Shown here: positions 1 to 28,560 of the stretch, piece by piece
Layout: every line of letters begins with the position of its first letter
Numbering within the stretch: position 1 is the stretch's first letter
Source: Reticulitermes lucifugus
Lineage: Eukaryota; Arthropoda; Insecta; Blattodea; Rhinotermitidae
Reading direction: 5' to 3'
Length of the DNA: 64,000 nt
NCBI GenBank assembly: GCA_026260175.1
Contig: JAKCWW010000527.1
Location: 20,088-84,087, forward strand
Translations under genes and position numbers: made by a program
Notes under the pieces: model-generated
What the model was told of the DNA's origin: nothing
What the model saw: only the letters and a program-made list of their open reading frames with translations
Database searches by the model: none

Positions 1-430
1 GTGGTCTCCTTCCCTCAGGTCTCCCCACCAAAATCCTGTATGCATCTCTCCCCTCCCCCGTACATGCTACATGCCCCACCCATCTCATTCTTCTTGATTT
101 GATCACCCGAATAATATTTAGTGATCAGTACAGATCATTAAGCTCCCCTTATGCAGTCTTCTCCACTCCCCTATTCCTTTGTCCCCGTTAGGCCCAAATA
201 TCCTCCTCAGCACACTATTCTCGAACACCCTCAGCCTATGTTCCTCCCTCAGTGTGAGAGACAAAGTTTCACACCCATACAAAACAAAAGGCAAAATTAT
301 AGTTCTGTATGTCTTAATCTTTATATTTTTGGATAAGAAACTGGAAGACAGAAGATCCTGCACCGAATGATAAGCATTCCCAGACTTCAACCTGCTCTTA
401 ATTTCTTCCTGAATGGAATTTCGATTCGTT
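1..430 (-). mobile_element. RTE-like LINE, 3' end of reverse-transcriptase ORF (broken)
   Basis: The minus strand reads EEIKSRLKSGNAYHSVQDLL, then LLSSSFLSKNIKIKTYRTII and LPFVLYGCETLSLTLREEHR LRVFENSVLRRIFGP. This is the typical C-terminal part of RTE-like non-LTR reverse transcriptases. Past a break it continues with a decayed GHVA..GE...VGRPEGRRPL end. Truncated by the window edge and at its 5' side near 430. Related tails occur at 13160, 31050, 42595, 49170 and 60105. Confidence 0.8.
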
Positions 431-2159
431 CCGGTTGTTCACAACACACACACCCCTGGCCAATGTCATGTTAAAAATGAAATAACACACATTATAACAC
501 AGGCAAAATAACTCAACCAAACACATGGCAATGACACGGGTCCTGATATGTCTCTTACTGGGGAGCCGAAACCAAATTTAGAACAAGAGACCAGAATTAA
601 AATTTAGACGATGTCCCCCCCCCCCTGTTGGAAGCACACACCAGAATATGTTTCAGGCTTAGGTACATTATGATAGAAGGTCAGAAGGAGGGGAGGCAAG
701 GTGACTGGCACTGCAGACAACCAGTATGATGTCAGTTCCTTAACAGGACAAGATATTTTGCCAAATCAAGAACCTATAACTGAGAGGTCATGTGTCCTGA
801 TATGATTACTAGATCTGTGTTTAGATTAGAAGTTAGAGTTTGCACTTTATCTGGTAAGCACCTGATCTGTCCCAGACTTCTCTCAGCCATTCAATGAGTT
901 CTTTCTCATTATATTCAAGTATAAATCCACTACAAAATTTTTTTTAGAAGATTCCTTCTGTTCAAATTAACAATTTGTGTCAGTTTTCTCAGTCTTCATG
1001 CCTTGTTGTTTTGACAAGCACTTTATTTTGATCCTTTTGCATCAATTGCAGTATTCAGATTTTATGTGAATTACCCATTTGTACTAAGAGGTAATCATGT
1101 TTCTGGCACTGGTTTGCTATTAATTTTTCAAGGTAGTCTGTGGGAAGCTAATGTGCTAATGTAGGTCTCCAATGAAGAACTAACCATTTATAAGACATAA
1201 ATCATACTGCCCAACTGGCTTTGAAATCTTGCTCCAGAATCTTCAGGGATGTAGCGACTTCCAGTACCTTAATTTGTATCGTCTCAGTTGTAATGGAAGA
1301 CCAATCTTTTAAGTTCCTCTGGCACAACATCCAAACTTGTTCATAGGTAACATTTTAATTCCCCTGCTTGGCCCCAGAAAATGCTTGTCAGGTTAAACTT
1401 GCTCACTTAGTTCTTTCTGCAGTTGTACACACTGTTCCACGACACAGAATTTCCTTGCCACAGCACAGTTGTTGGTTTCTTCTGCATGTTTAATTACCAC
1501 TAATTTAAAATTAAGATCGTAACTGCAGTGCATTGATTTGGTATTTTAGGTGTTGTACCTTTTCTTTCAACAGGGTCACCCAATATCTTTGTAGAATTCT
1601 TTAACAACTAGTAACTTCAGGTATCTGAATTCAAATGATCTACAGGCAAATAAATAATGAAATCAGGTATACATTAATGTGTATAGCAACAGTGTACATT
1701 CCTTCATTTTAATCTAGCTACAGCACATACAAAAATATTCTCCCTATTCACCCAGAATGTGTTTAACTTTTTGTGAGAATATGTGACAACCCTTCATTTT
1801 GCAAACAAATCAGAAAAATCACATTTTATATTTGGGTAAATATGGTGTGTCCTTCCCTTAATTTGTAGGATGCAGCTCAGACAAACATGCAAGTTTTGTT
1901 TCAGACTTCAGGAAACCTGAAATGCTAAACAAAATGGCAACTGCTTGATTTTTTTAGAACTGCTAAGCTGCTCTGGTTGGACACTTCAAATCTGCCACTC
2001 TTCAAGGGTGAAGTAATGAGTGTGTAGCTGGATACTTAAACCTAAATAGTAATCAGGCACCAAATAGCGGCTCTACTGTAAAGAGAACCCAGTGTCAGTT
2101 CATTTGTAGAACGTGACCAGTATTTGACACAGCAGGGTATACAGGATGTATCAGAAATA
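431..2159. other. No recognisable gene (3' flank of CSN2)
   Basis: AT-rich sequence with no coding exon or clear repeat ends that I can identify. A short poly-C run lies at about 617-626. Confidence 0.4.
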
Positions 2160-3542
2160 CAGTGAAACCCTCTTAAAGACATTTTTTGGAAAAGTTCAAG
2201 AAATGAAGCTCATTAAGTGGGAAAATGCCTTAAGAGGGTAAGCCCAAAAATATTATTTTCTGATTCTGTACTGAAATTTACATTCCCATTACTAGAATAT
2301 TATTTGTTATACATTCTGCATTAAATGATGTTTTCATCATCATACCACATTTGAAGTGACAGATTCTTGAACACAAGATTTCTTTTACAAGCACAACTGG
2401 TAGATGAAAAGCCTATTCTTGCCATGACTACCAATTTCACCTTATTTTGCTGTTTTCACCTGTTTCCAGTTCAGCTGTTTGCTTACACACCAAGTACCAT
2501 ATTTTGACACAGAAACGACTGTTTTGAGAGGAAAACTTTTAAGTAGCATATATGTTATAATACCCAGCTCATGTTTTATGTCGCTTTTGATGCAGTTGTC
2601 ATGCAGATCACTTGTCGAGTAATTAATGGCTCTACAGGATGACAACTGTACACACATGATCAATTTGAAGTGAACACAAAATGAGTATAAGTTCTGCACA
2701 CAGAATACTTCAGATTACCAGAATTAAAGCAAAACAGTCACAACATGCTCCATTAAACCCACACTTAATCACATTCTAGATTATATTGGGGCCATGATAC
2801 TGCATCACACTGTGATAAATGCAAGTGTGTAAACTGATGGCCCTGCAGTTAGAACTTGACATCACTTCCCACCATACATTTCCACAGATTAACACTAAGT
2901 GGCTTATCTGCACATCTGATCTGTGGTGGAAAGGACCTCGGAGATTAATCTTTACAAACTGAGAGTGTTATTTCGTCACTGTGTGTTGGTAACAAATTAA
3001 AATGGGAAACTGTTTAAGAATTTTATGCAAAAACATATTAAATGGATGAAAAATCCATTTCATCGTGAACTTCTCATGCTTCATGCATGGGAAACATTTT
3101 TTAAGTGGAAAACATACTAAAAGGGTAATGAACATGTTCATCATGTTGGAAAATTTTAGTAATAAATTTGTCTATGAGACAGTGTGTACATGAAGAGATG
3201 AGCTGGAAAAAGGTGAAAAAAGCAAACTAAAGAACCGTGGAATTGGTACTTATGGAACAGCTGGCAAGAATAGCCTTTTTGTGTACCAGTTGTACGTGTA
3301 AAATAGTTTTCAAGAACATGCCAAAATCACTAAAGAAGGTGAGGTTTGGAAATGTGATTTGATGGTGAAAATGAATCATTTAATGTGCAATTTATATAGA
3401 ACATCCTAGTAAGGGGAATGTCAAATTCAGTATGGAATTACAAATCAATGATCTTTTCAGGTTCACCCTTCTATGACATTTTCATGCTTAACAGGGGTAA
3501 TTTGTTGAATTTTTCTTAAAATGTCTCAATACAGATTCACTG
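2160..3542. mobile_element. pogo/Tigger-like non-autonomous element flanked by TA
   Basis: Left end CAGTGAAACCCTC after TA (2158-2159). The right end, read on the other strand, is CAGTGAATCTGTA, with TA at 3543-3544. About 70 bp of each end are imperfect inverted repeats (AGACATTTT, GAAAAGTTCAA and GTGGGAAAATG-like blocks). There is no transposase coding inside. Just downstream of CSN2. Confidence 0.6.
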
Positions 3543-3813
3543 TATTTTAATCTTCATGTAAGATGTAAAACTGGCATTAATGTTCAAATCACACTCAGTC
3601 ACACTGTAAATAGCAGCTGGATATTAGCCCACAAGGGTGGCTGTCAAATGATGTAATGATTCTATTCTCTAATGCACATAACAGGTCACTGATGACTTGT
3701 CCTGGGAATGATTGTAGCATCTTCTGGTAATCACAAAAATTATTATTATTATTTTACATTTCATAAATATCTTAACAAACCATAGAATACATAACTTCGA
3801 AAGGTTATAAAAT
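3543..3813 (-). other. CSN2 3' UTR and flank
   Basis: Short AT-rich stretch after the stop codon, with a TTA-repeat-like run at about 3739-3755. No canonical poly(A) hexamer on the coding strand. Confidence 0.35.
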
Positions 3814-20312
<16,499 letters not shown>

Positions 20313-20616
20313 GTTTGCCTCGCCACAAGTTATTCAGAACTAATTATAATACATAAATTATTTTTTTCTTTAGCACAAAGTCACAACACGCCAACACATA
20401 TCTGCGCACTAACAACCTCCAATTTCATCTGCACAATCACAAACACTACACCGGCCCCACGATCGACAGAACCGCTGGTCTTTGGCCAGCAGCACGGATT
20501 AGAGATAGCCAGCATAACACGAAAATGTCTACGGTAACAGCGACTCGAAAGATCACAGATGAAGATGAAAAGTAAAGTAGGTACATTTTATTCTAGGTTC
20601 ACCGTGCATTTACACT
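20313..20616. promoter_or_regulatory. CSN2 upstream region
   Basis: The 300 bases before the CSN2 start have higher GC than the introns and must hold the 5' UTR and core promoter. I see no clear TATA box or initiator. Assignment rests on position only. Confidence 0.35.
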
Positions 20617-20675
20617 AATCAATGTCTCACTACCAACTAAATGCACAATATTTAGTCGGTAGTGAGACATTGATT
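20617..20675. repeat. 26-bp hairpin upstream of CSN2
   Basis: Arms AATCAATGTCTCACTACC and GGTAGTGAGACATTGATT pair perfectly. They are extended inward by ACTAAAT/ATTTAGT around one mismatch, with a loop of about 7 nt. Outside the arms there is weaker symmetry (GTAGGTACATTT, GTAGGTAAAGTT). Most likely the core of a small foldback MITE. A precursor-microRNA-like fold cannot be excluded. Confidence 0.8.
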
Positions 20676-20689
20676 TAAAGTAGGTAAAG

Positions 20690-20950
20690 TTCACCTTAGA
20701 ACACAGATTATCTAGAAGGCCACGAAGGCCCACAGGGGAGTAGAGGTGTACATTCCTTTAACCTCAGTGCTAGATGGGGTTGGGTGATCAACGCCACATC
20801 CCGGCCACTTTACCCCCGGAAAAGAGACACAATACTCATTGTACAGGAGGCTGGGTGAACCCCAGGGTCGGTCTGGACGGGTGCGGAAAATCTCGCCCTC
20901 ATCGGGATTCGATCCCCGGACCGCCCAGCCCTTACGGAGTCGCTAATTAA
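20690..20950 (-). mobile_element. tRNA-derived SINE, family A, copy 3
   Basis: On the minus strand: a tRNA-like B box (GGGGATCGAATCCCGATGAG), then GGTTCACCCAGCCTCC, GTTGATCACCCAACCCC, and an end in GGCCTTCGTGGCC. The best preserved copy, and it lies between the divergent CSN2 and bendless promoters. Confidence 0.75.
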
Positions 20951-21852
20951 CTTCAAAAAGCATATATGGGTACAGCGGAATCAAGAAGAAGCACCGAATG
21001 AGGTTTTCCATAGCTGAGAAATGGGTACTGACGCTCGCAGAAACAGTGACGGAAGAGTTGTGACTTCGCTTCAATGGCCTTAGATAAAACGTTTTCGAGA
21101 TAATCCATTAAAAAGTGTTCCTGTACGCTCTATGAGGAAGCTAGCAGAGTACATCACATTTTAGAATGTAAAACGAGGTCTCAATTTTTATTAATGTATT
21201 TAATGTGCATGTTACGACAGTATCACTAAGTCAGAATTTATACTGTCGAACGAGTCAATAAGACTTAATAGTAATTTGAATGGGTATAGGAGGAAGCGGC
21301 TGTAGTCTAATTTACGGCGTTACCTCCGCGTTAACCAGCACAGACTGAAAACCCTATAAAAAGTCAATCTCAATAGTTGGTGTCTCAGAACAGATGCGAT
21401 CTGGGGAGCTTCTGCATGTAAATGAGAAGAATCACCGCTGCAACCGGTTTGGTCGATGATTGTCTGCATCCAGATACTTCAGAACAGAATATGCACGTTA
21501 TTTACTAATTATTATGCAATATATACGGCGATTGAATTCTTCGCCTGTGACCACGGTTCATCTATCTACCGACAGTGTTTCGGAGCACGTTTTAAATACA
21601 AATTAGATGTTCCGGTATGCGAGATACAATGAGTCCACAGAAGTCGACCTCATAGGAATTCAGCTTCAAAATGTATTGAATGCGACATCTGTTCGTTAGG
21701 CAAGGAACTTAGACAACAAAATCGAATCGGTGACTTTTTGTTGCAAGTTTCACTGCCTCCAAATATCCACAAATCGGAGTGCGACTTATTAACACTTAGC
21801 GTATATTGTTTTTAGGAAACGTGTAAGTTGAATATCTTGGAAGTGTTTGAAA
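20951..21852 (+). promoter_or_regulatory. bendless upstream region
   Basis: About 900 bp between the SINE and the bendless start, not repetitive as far as I can see. A TTTTTAG at 21809-21815 is a possible 3' splice site for a 5' UTR intron. No core promoter motif is convincing. Confidence 0.35.
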
Positions 21853-22308
21853 ATGACAGCTTTACCTCGGAGAATAATCAAGGAAACACAGCGTTTGATG
21901 CAAGAACCAGTCCCTGGAATCAGTGCCGTGCCGGATGATAGTAACGCCCGATATTTCCACGTAATTGTCACAGGTCCAGAAGATTCACCCTTTGAAGGAG
22001 GGTTATTCAAGCTGGAACTGTTTCTACCGGAAGATTATCCTATGTCAGCACCTAAAGTTCGTTTCATCACTAAAATCTATCATCCTAATATTGACAGACT
22101 TGGACGTATTTGTTTGGACATTCTAAAGGATAAGTGGAGTCCGGCTCTACAAATTCGAACGGTGCTTCTTTCAATCCAGGCCCTTCTCAGTGCGCCAAAT
22201 CCAGATGATCCTTTGGCAAACGATGTGGCAGAACTCTGGAAAGTAAATGAAGCTGAGGCCATCCGCAATGCGAAAGAGTGGACCCGAAGATATGCTATGG
22301 ACAATTGA
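21853..22308 (+). CDS. ben: Ubiquitin-conjugating enzyme E2 N (Ubc13, bendless)
   Basis: Encodes the E2 that, with a UEV partner (Mms2/Uev1), builds K63-linked ubiquitin chains in DNA-damage tolerance, innate immune signalling and, in flies, synapse formation. The frame gives 151 residues from ATG at 21853 (family about 151-152) with no intron. The UBC fold is complete. The HPN motif is at 77-79, catalytic Cys87 sits in GRICLD, and Glu55, Phe57 and Arg70, which contact the UEV in known structures, are present. Gln100 (WSPALQ) is also present. The C terminus RRYAMDN lacks the final Ile of human UBE2N. The sequence resembles Drosophila Bendless more than human UBE2N, for example [13 protein letters not shown] and [27 protein letters not shown] before 21816 could be the acceptor of a spliced 5' UTR. 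It is transcribed divergently from CSN2. Confidence 0.96.
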   Translation: MTALPRRIIKETQRLMQEPVPGISAVPDDSNARYFHVIVTGPEDSPFEGGLFKLELFLPEDYPMSAPKVRFITKIYHPNIDRLGRICLDILKDKWSPALQIRTVLLSIQALLSAPNPDDPLANDVAELWKVNEAEAIRNAKEWTRRYAMDN

Positions 22309-22874
22309 TAAGGAACTGAACTGAGCCTGGCTACCTGAATTGGCCAATTTATATCATTGTAAATGAAACAACACACTTTTATGTTTCAATTATCTAAAGT
22401 TTAGGAAAATGTTAATTTGCAGGTAGGAAATTTCGATCAGCTTATCTTCATTTATTCCTATTGGGGTTACTGGCCACCCATGCAGGGCTCTGAAGATACT
22501 AAGAACAGTTTCAACAGATGTATAGCTGATTTGCAAATTACACAGTCAAGGTCGGTTGTGATATAGCACATTCTTGTCACAACATGTCATTTGCAAATGG
22601 CCTGAAAATTCTACTAAGTGATGAATAAAATCACTTATGTCAAGTATCTTGCATTCTTGGCTACTTGTAAATTATGCTCCATTGGTGATTTTGTCTTATT
22701 GCTTCAAATGAGAGTTGAATGTGTTTTCCATGACTGTAGGAAATGGCAGCCAAAATGTATTGTTTAGTGAGTGGCATTATGAAAACCAATACATCCATTG
22801 ATTTTTGCATTTTACTTGGCCTAAAGGCTGCATTACAGCAAAATGGTTTAGGTATTCAGTATTTACACAATAAA
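22309..22874 (+). other. Probable 3' UTR of bendless with two poly(A) signals
   Basis: After the TGA-free stop TGATAA region at 22306 the sequence is AT-rich and non-coding. AATAAA hexamers lie at 22624-22629 and 22869-22874 on the coding strand, at plausible distances for short and long transcript ends. The assignment is inference, because no transcript data are available here. Confidence 0.45.
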
Positions 22875-24109
22875 GAGCATATATGTACATATGCTTATAT
22901 CACAGTTTTTATGATATAAAATATGTTATCCACTTACTGATTCATGGTCCCATGAGCCTGTAGATTGTGCATTGGAGAGCAGGAGCTGTTGTTTATATGT
23001 AGCAGTATGTGCCTGGGTCATCATTGTTGTACAGTTCTTAATGATTCGAATAAATTGGACATAGGAAGCCAAGAAAATTGTGTTTGTGGTCCAAGACTGT
23101 GTTGTGTCAGTGCAAGAAGTATGTGCTGTGAATACGTAATTTTCTGGATTGCTTTTTTCTGTATAACTGCATATATTTTGTATTCCATGCTGCCCTCTTC
23201 AAAGTAGTTTACTTGTGACTGGATGTTGAGTGAGTACACTGATTGTGCCACTGTTAAAAGCATTTGAAAACATCCTGTGTTTTTAAGCCAGCAAGTTATT
23301 CTTGAATTATGACAATGGCATCAAATCTCCTACCCATCAGTATGGACTTAAGTTTGGAAAAACGGTGAAAATCAGAGGGAATTGTGGGTCGGTGAAGTTT
23401 ACCTGAAATTTGTGACACACATTGTCATGATTCTGTTCTTGCTTGTCATTTGTCAAGTAAGGCATGATTATTTTTGCAGCAGTCTATTACATGTTCAGAT
23501 ATTGTATCAAAACATTTTATCATGATCCAAAGGAGATCCCCATCTCATTTTTTTTAGTTGCCGATATTGATCCATCTGTTTTCATGTACAAGTGCCTCGA
23601 TCTGTGCCACATTTTAATGTGCTTTGCTGATGGACATCCTGAACATTCAGCATTGTTAACTGGTATCACTCTGCTGTATAACTTAAAAGGCAAATATTCT
23701 ACCTATTGTCTTTTGTGTGGAAGCAAGTTTTAGTATCACATAGGTTTGTATAGCAGTTTTGCCTAGTTTGTTGGAGAACTTCATGCACATGTGCTGTTCT
23801 TTGAAGTCAGGAGTTTTGTGACAAAATGCAAGTCAAATGGGGCACACATAACACTGACCACTTTACAGGTGTTGCTGCTAAGTGACACAAGCTACAGCTT
23901 TGAATACAAGAGGAGTTTTGTTCTAACTGCAGCAATGTCAGCCTGGAAACTGATCATATCACACAGACTAAGAGTGATCCCTTTTTTTCCATATTCCTTA
24001 GTATTTATATATATAGACATCCACAAAAGTTTTGAGACACATGTAATGTATCAATGATACCTTTGTTTAACATTTACACCTCAATGTCTTAGTCCTTATT
24101 TCCCCTGAA
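22875..24109. other. Intergenic, no gene recognised
   Basis: Short open frames (for example at 22965 and 23464) are Cys/Phe-rich and match no family. This may be distal bendless 3' UTR. Confidence 0.35.
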
Positions 24110-24460
24110 CTGACTCTGGAAAGTATCACCATTTGTATCATGGTACACTACTGCTGACTCCTGTTCACACATATGTAGGGCATCTTCAGGGCTTGAAGGC
24201 GTTGTGCAGTGAATTTGCATACTCCTTCAAATGATTTTTTACACTTTCATGGGGGAATGTTGCCAGCTACCTGGGAGTTTGTTGTATGGTGAAATTGGTG
24301 GGTTCACATCTCATCACCTGTGACAGTGACAGAAACTGGGCAAGAATCATCAATCTGGGATTGCTGAGCATTCCGTGGCTGAATTCCACTCGCAGTTGTG
24401 TTTGGTCATACCTTCTTTGTGTGGTGTTGACTGTATCAAACAGGAGGGGAACTTAACAAA
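24110..24460 (-). mobile_element. mariner transposase fossil 2 (very decayed)
   Basis: The minus strand contains VTGDEM then THQFHHTTNSQVAG, and in another frame SWQHSPMKV and FTAQRLQALKM. These recall VTGDETWVHHF... and WRHSPMK... of mariner elements. Identification rests on short blocks. Confidence 0.4.
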
Positions 24461-25829
24461 TTGATGTCTGGTGCTGCTTCTGTGTCACTGTATGTGTGTC
24501 ATCAATCCATAATCATGGTTTACACACAGTTTTTCATGCAGTCACTTATCCTGTCCTATCTTCATTATTTTGAGGTGTTCTCCATCCCGTCATGAATTCC
24601 AAAAGGAACAGAAAAGGTCTGACATCTGATCGAGCAATGTTCAGAAGAGCCCGAGAGACAGGCTCCTATTTGAAGCAGTACCAGTATAACAGCAAGGAAT
24701 TGCACTTTATGTTAAGAATTCATGTAGTAGTTAAAAAATTTTGGGATTGGAGGATCTTACAGCAGTAACTATGAAGATGCTGTATTCTGGTATGTGACAC
24801 CTTAGGAATCTTAGGAAAGATGGAGGGAGCAGGATCCTCCAAAATGTGAGTAAATTTCTACCAGACTACAAAGCATATCTCAGAACCTTAATCTGTATAA
24901 TTTAAATTTGTTTTTAATTTCTAGCATACATAATGTAAGGTACTATAATCATGAACGATGTGATCTCAAAATTTTTGTGACTGTTGGTCTTCAATGGTGA
25001 TGACTTCTAAAAGTAATTTTTTTGGAGTTATGTATGTGTGCAAGTCTGTACATAGGAACTAGGACACTGAGGGCATTTTGTTCTGATTTGAACAATATGT
25101 ATAGTCCCTAAATGTGGCTTTTGTAGTGTAAAAGTTAACAGGACTCTGTAAAGTTGTGATGCAGAAATGCTGATGTTCTTAAAACCAACTGGTCATGTGG
25201 CATACGCTGCACATCACAAAACCATTTACATAGTGCCCACTAAGTTTTTCTTCCTTGTGATACAATGGATACACAAAATTTAGTTTGTAGCAGCTAAAAT
25301 CGCCACCAAGAACACTAAGTGAAATTATGCATTATTTTTAAGTTGTATTAAGACAGTGTTACAAACCTGTCAAATGGTAAGCCCTGTCCTGTGGTTCCAT
25401 TGTGCAGTTATTATCTCACTAAGTCTGAAAACTTATCCTGCCATTCCAAATGTTATCAAAATATTAATTTTCACGTATACATTATAACACCTGCAGGGTG
25501 TGTCATAATTGTTAATCCAAAATTAAATCATTATTATGGGTGAAGCATTGTATATTGAGACGGGGGGAAAACAATCTAACAGGCTACTTGGTGTCACATC
25601 TCACAACAGAGCAGTCTTAATATTTACTGCTGTGAGAACACTGACCTGAGCAGCAAACAATGCTTTGTTTACTGCAAGCAGTTTGGAAGCAGCTGGTGGC
25701 TTAAGGGTGTGTCTTGTGTATGAAATTTGGATTTACTGGAACAGTACACAATACTGGACTCAGAATTACATGACTGTTGAATACAGCACATATCACAATT
25801 CTGCTCCTCCTCAAGGTCTACAATCCGTT

Positions 25830-26420
25830 GTGGACCTCGACTTGTAGTACAATCTTCCTCCATTCCCAATGATCCCTGGCCATTTCGTGCGTGTTGTTTA
25901 TTCCTGTTATATGTAAATCCTCTTCAAGCTCATCTCTCCATCTTTTATCCAGTCTTCCTCTTTCCCTTGTATCTTCCATTTAGCTGTTTCAATTTGTTTT
26001 GGCATTCTTTCAACATGACCATACCCTCTAAGTCAGAGGGATTTTATAAATTTTATGATATTTTCCTCTTGTAATATGTCCTTTATCTCCTTGTTCTTAT
26101 TCTGTAGTATCCTCCTTATTTTATAGGTCCATAATATTTTCCCTACAACCTTCCTTTCAAATATTCTGAGCACATTCATTTCTTCTGTGGTCACTCTCCA
26201 AGTCTCTGACCCACAGGTCAGTATGGGTCATACTAGAGGTTTATATAGTTTTAATTTAGTATTTTGGGACAGGAGTTTGGACCTGAAGAGTTTAAAGTTT
26301 GCGAAATATGCCCGGTTTGCTGTCATGACTTTGGAGTGAATGCCTGTCCATATTTTTTCATTGTTTACAACTGATACCAAGTATGTAAAGGTGTTAACGC
26401 ATGTTCCACAATTATTCATT
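25830..26420 (-). mobile_element. LINE reverse-transcriptase C-terminal fragment
   Basis: The minus strand reads TANRAYFANFKLFRSKLLSQ NTKLKLYKPLV, then PILTCGSETW and EEMNVLRIFERKVVGKILW, a GHVERMPKQIE block, and EEDWIKDGEMSL. This is the C-terminal non-LTR reverse transcriptase region. It is a different lineage from the RTE fragment at 1-430. Decayed by stops. Confidence 0.7.
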
Positions 26421-27756
26421 CAAAATTAAATATTTATTAGAAAGAATTGCATATTGAGAAATGGTTGAGTAACAGTGCACTAATGAGAGTAGTAAAATGG
26501 GAGAGTAGACCAACCTAAAGAATGAACCAAAACTTATTAATTAAATGAATTTCTATTTTTAAGTTTATTTGAAAAAAAAAATAGTGGTTTTGATTATTTG
26601 TCTGCCTGTCCATTTTGCTGAATTTGGCACAGGTCATGCACAAGCAAAATGTCTTTTGTATCTGTGAACATTCTGATGCCAAATGTAAACAGATGAGATT
26701 TCACGTTAATCCCATGTAGTACAAGGCCTAATCAATTTGGAGGCTATAATGAGTTACTGCTGCATCACATACCCAGTGGCAGAGGGCTCCATCTTCTTAG
26801 AAGACAGCAATGCCCACTTTCAGTTTGAAGCACTGTGTGCTGTGCCACTAAATCAAAATTTCACACAGTACAGTGCAGTCTTTGATACTGTGGTCAGTGG
26901 GTACAAGACTTCCAAGGAACATGTTTGTGACGAATAAGAACACTAAGTCTTCACTGCTATGACCTCAGATCCTAGAGCACAGACTTTGCGTTCTCCAGGA
27001 TTGTGGTCACAATCTACGTTCACAAACTGCTACCAACAGCAGTTATGAAAACTATGTTAAAGGGTCCCTTCTCTAATTACATGAAAGTCTGCCTGCAATA
27101 AATTTGCAATTTTGGTTTAACAGTTATGACACACCCTTGAGTTTTTTGTGTTATTCTTATCAGTAAACATTTTGACAGCTGATACGGAATGATGGCAGAA
27201 GTTTTCAGATGTAGTGTGTTAATAATTAAACAAGGAATTAGCAGGATATATTTGCCATTTTATGGCTTAGTAATGCCATGTGAAAATGTCTTGCTTAAAT
27301 CAAAACATAGTGCAATGGATAATTTCAACTGCGTGGTAGTGGTGCTGTTAATAACAAGCAGTTCCAAGGAAAACTCAATGGCTACCTTTATAATGCATAC
27401 ATTTCTAGTTCTGTTACTTTATTTTTTTGATGAACTTATTACCAAAGTTAATATTTTGTAAACATTGAATCTGTTGGATATTAACCTCAAAGTTCTGCAT
27501 CATGACCATATGTAGGAACTGACTTAAAACAATATTTAATATAAAATTTGCAGGTATGTTTAGGGTGAAGCCACAACGATTAGGCAAACCCATCTTAGAA
27601 TGGCTTCAGTCAGATCCATCTAAAGCTGTTTAAAACTAGTGAACCCCGCACTAGTGGAACAAAATAAAGCATCTTAATTGTCATCGCCATGATATTATCT
27701 GATTCACATAATGATGGAGTTGCAGCGTTGGTCTGGGACACATTAATCTGATGTGT
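26421..27756. other. Intergenic, no gene recognised
   Basis: An open frame at 26737-26937 (66 codons) matches nothing I know. Otherwise AT-rich. Confidence 0.35.
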
Positions 27757-27935
27757 AATAGGGAATTTTGCTTGCATCCTATGAATAAGAAGAGAATGGC
27801 AAATGTGATTTTGTCTTTGTTGGAGGAGCTTCGACAACATGAAAACAAGTTCTATAACTATACAAGTATGACAATAGAAATCTTTGACCATTTACTAAAG
27901 CTTGCTGGTCCTGCCATCCAAAAACAATTATAAAT
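27757..27935 (+). mobile_element. Harbinger-like transposase, N-terminal fragment
   Basis: LHPMNKKRMANVILSLLEEL RQHENKFYNYTSMTIEIFDH LLKLAGPAIQKQL resembles the N-terminal region (HP.N..R...F..L..EL..D..KF..Y.RM....FD.LL) of PIF/Harbinger transposases. A catalytic piece of the same family lies at 29613. Confidence 0.6.
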
Positions 27936-28063
27936 TTTTGAATATTATCCTAGAGGAGTTCTGGGTCACTGAGGTGAGTTTTATCCATCTTATTGTAATG
28001 GTTAAGGGTAAATTAATAAACACATCATATTGGAATAGATATTTTATTATTTTATCATAGAAA

Positions 28064-28560
28064 TGAATTCAATAATTCAAAAGGTGACTATCAAAAAATC
28101 TCATCATGTAATAATATCCACTGTTAATTTCTGATAAGCATCTGCCTGGGGTATGTGACATACACCCCCATTGTATGAGCTGCATTATCCTGCTGCAGCA
28201 TATGTTATAATAGGATGCTGGAGTGGGTGTAATCTGAGGCATGGGCTTCATTATTGATGTAAAACATGACCAAGTCTTTAACTTTACATTTCCTCCTGTC
28301 TGCAAGACAAGAACAGAAAAGTCAGCATCATCATGCTCATTTTCCGGTTTTGACTTTAGACTGTCACTCATGGACCTTGCTACTCTTATCTGCAGCTGAA
28401 ACTGATTTCAGCGTTTTGAACTGTTGTGCTGCTTGGACCTCATTGTAATCCAATGTGTGTTCTCATCTGCAGACAACAGGTCGGTTTCCGGAGTTGCTTC
28501 CTCATTCTCTAGAACAGTTTCTTCATGTCTTCCATTAATGTCACATCAGAATTACTTCTA
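28064..28560 (-). other. Unidentified partly open acidic region
   Basis: Minus-strand frames include MSDSLKSKPENEHDDADFSV LVLQTGGNVK and an acidic ADENTHWITMRSKQHNSSK. Harbinger elements carry a second, DNA-binding ORF, and this could be its remains. I cannot align it to a MADF or Myb domain. Confidence 0.25.

Noticed and set aside
22965-24057. Cys- and Phe-rich open frames downstream of bendless as a small-protein gene
   Set aside because: No family match, no splice support, and such frames are expected by chance in AT-rich DNA. Possibly 3' UTR.
28064-28560. MADF/Myb-like second ORF of a Harbinger element
   Set aside because: I could not place the Trp pattern of MADF or Myb, and it lies between two transposase pieces in an unexpected order. 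Left as unidentified.
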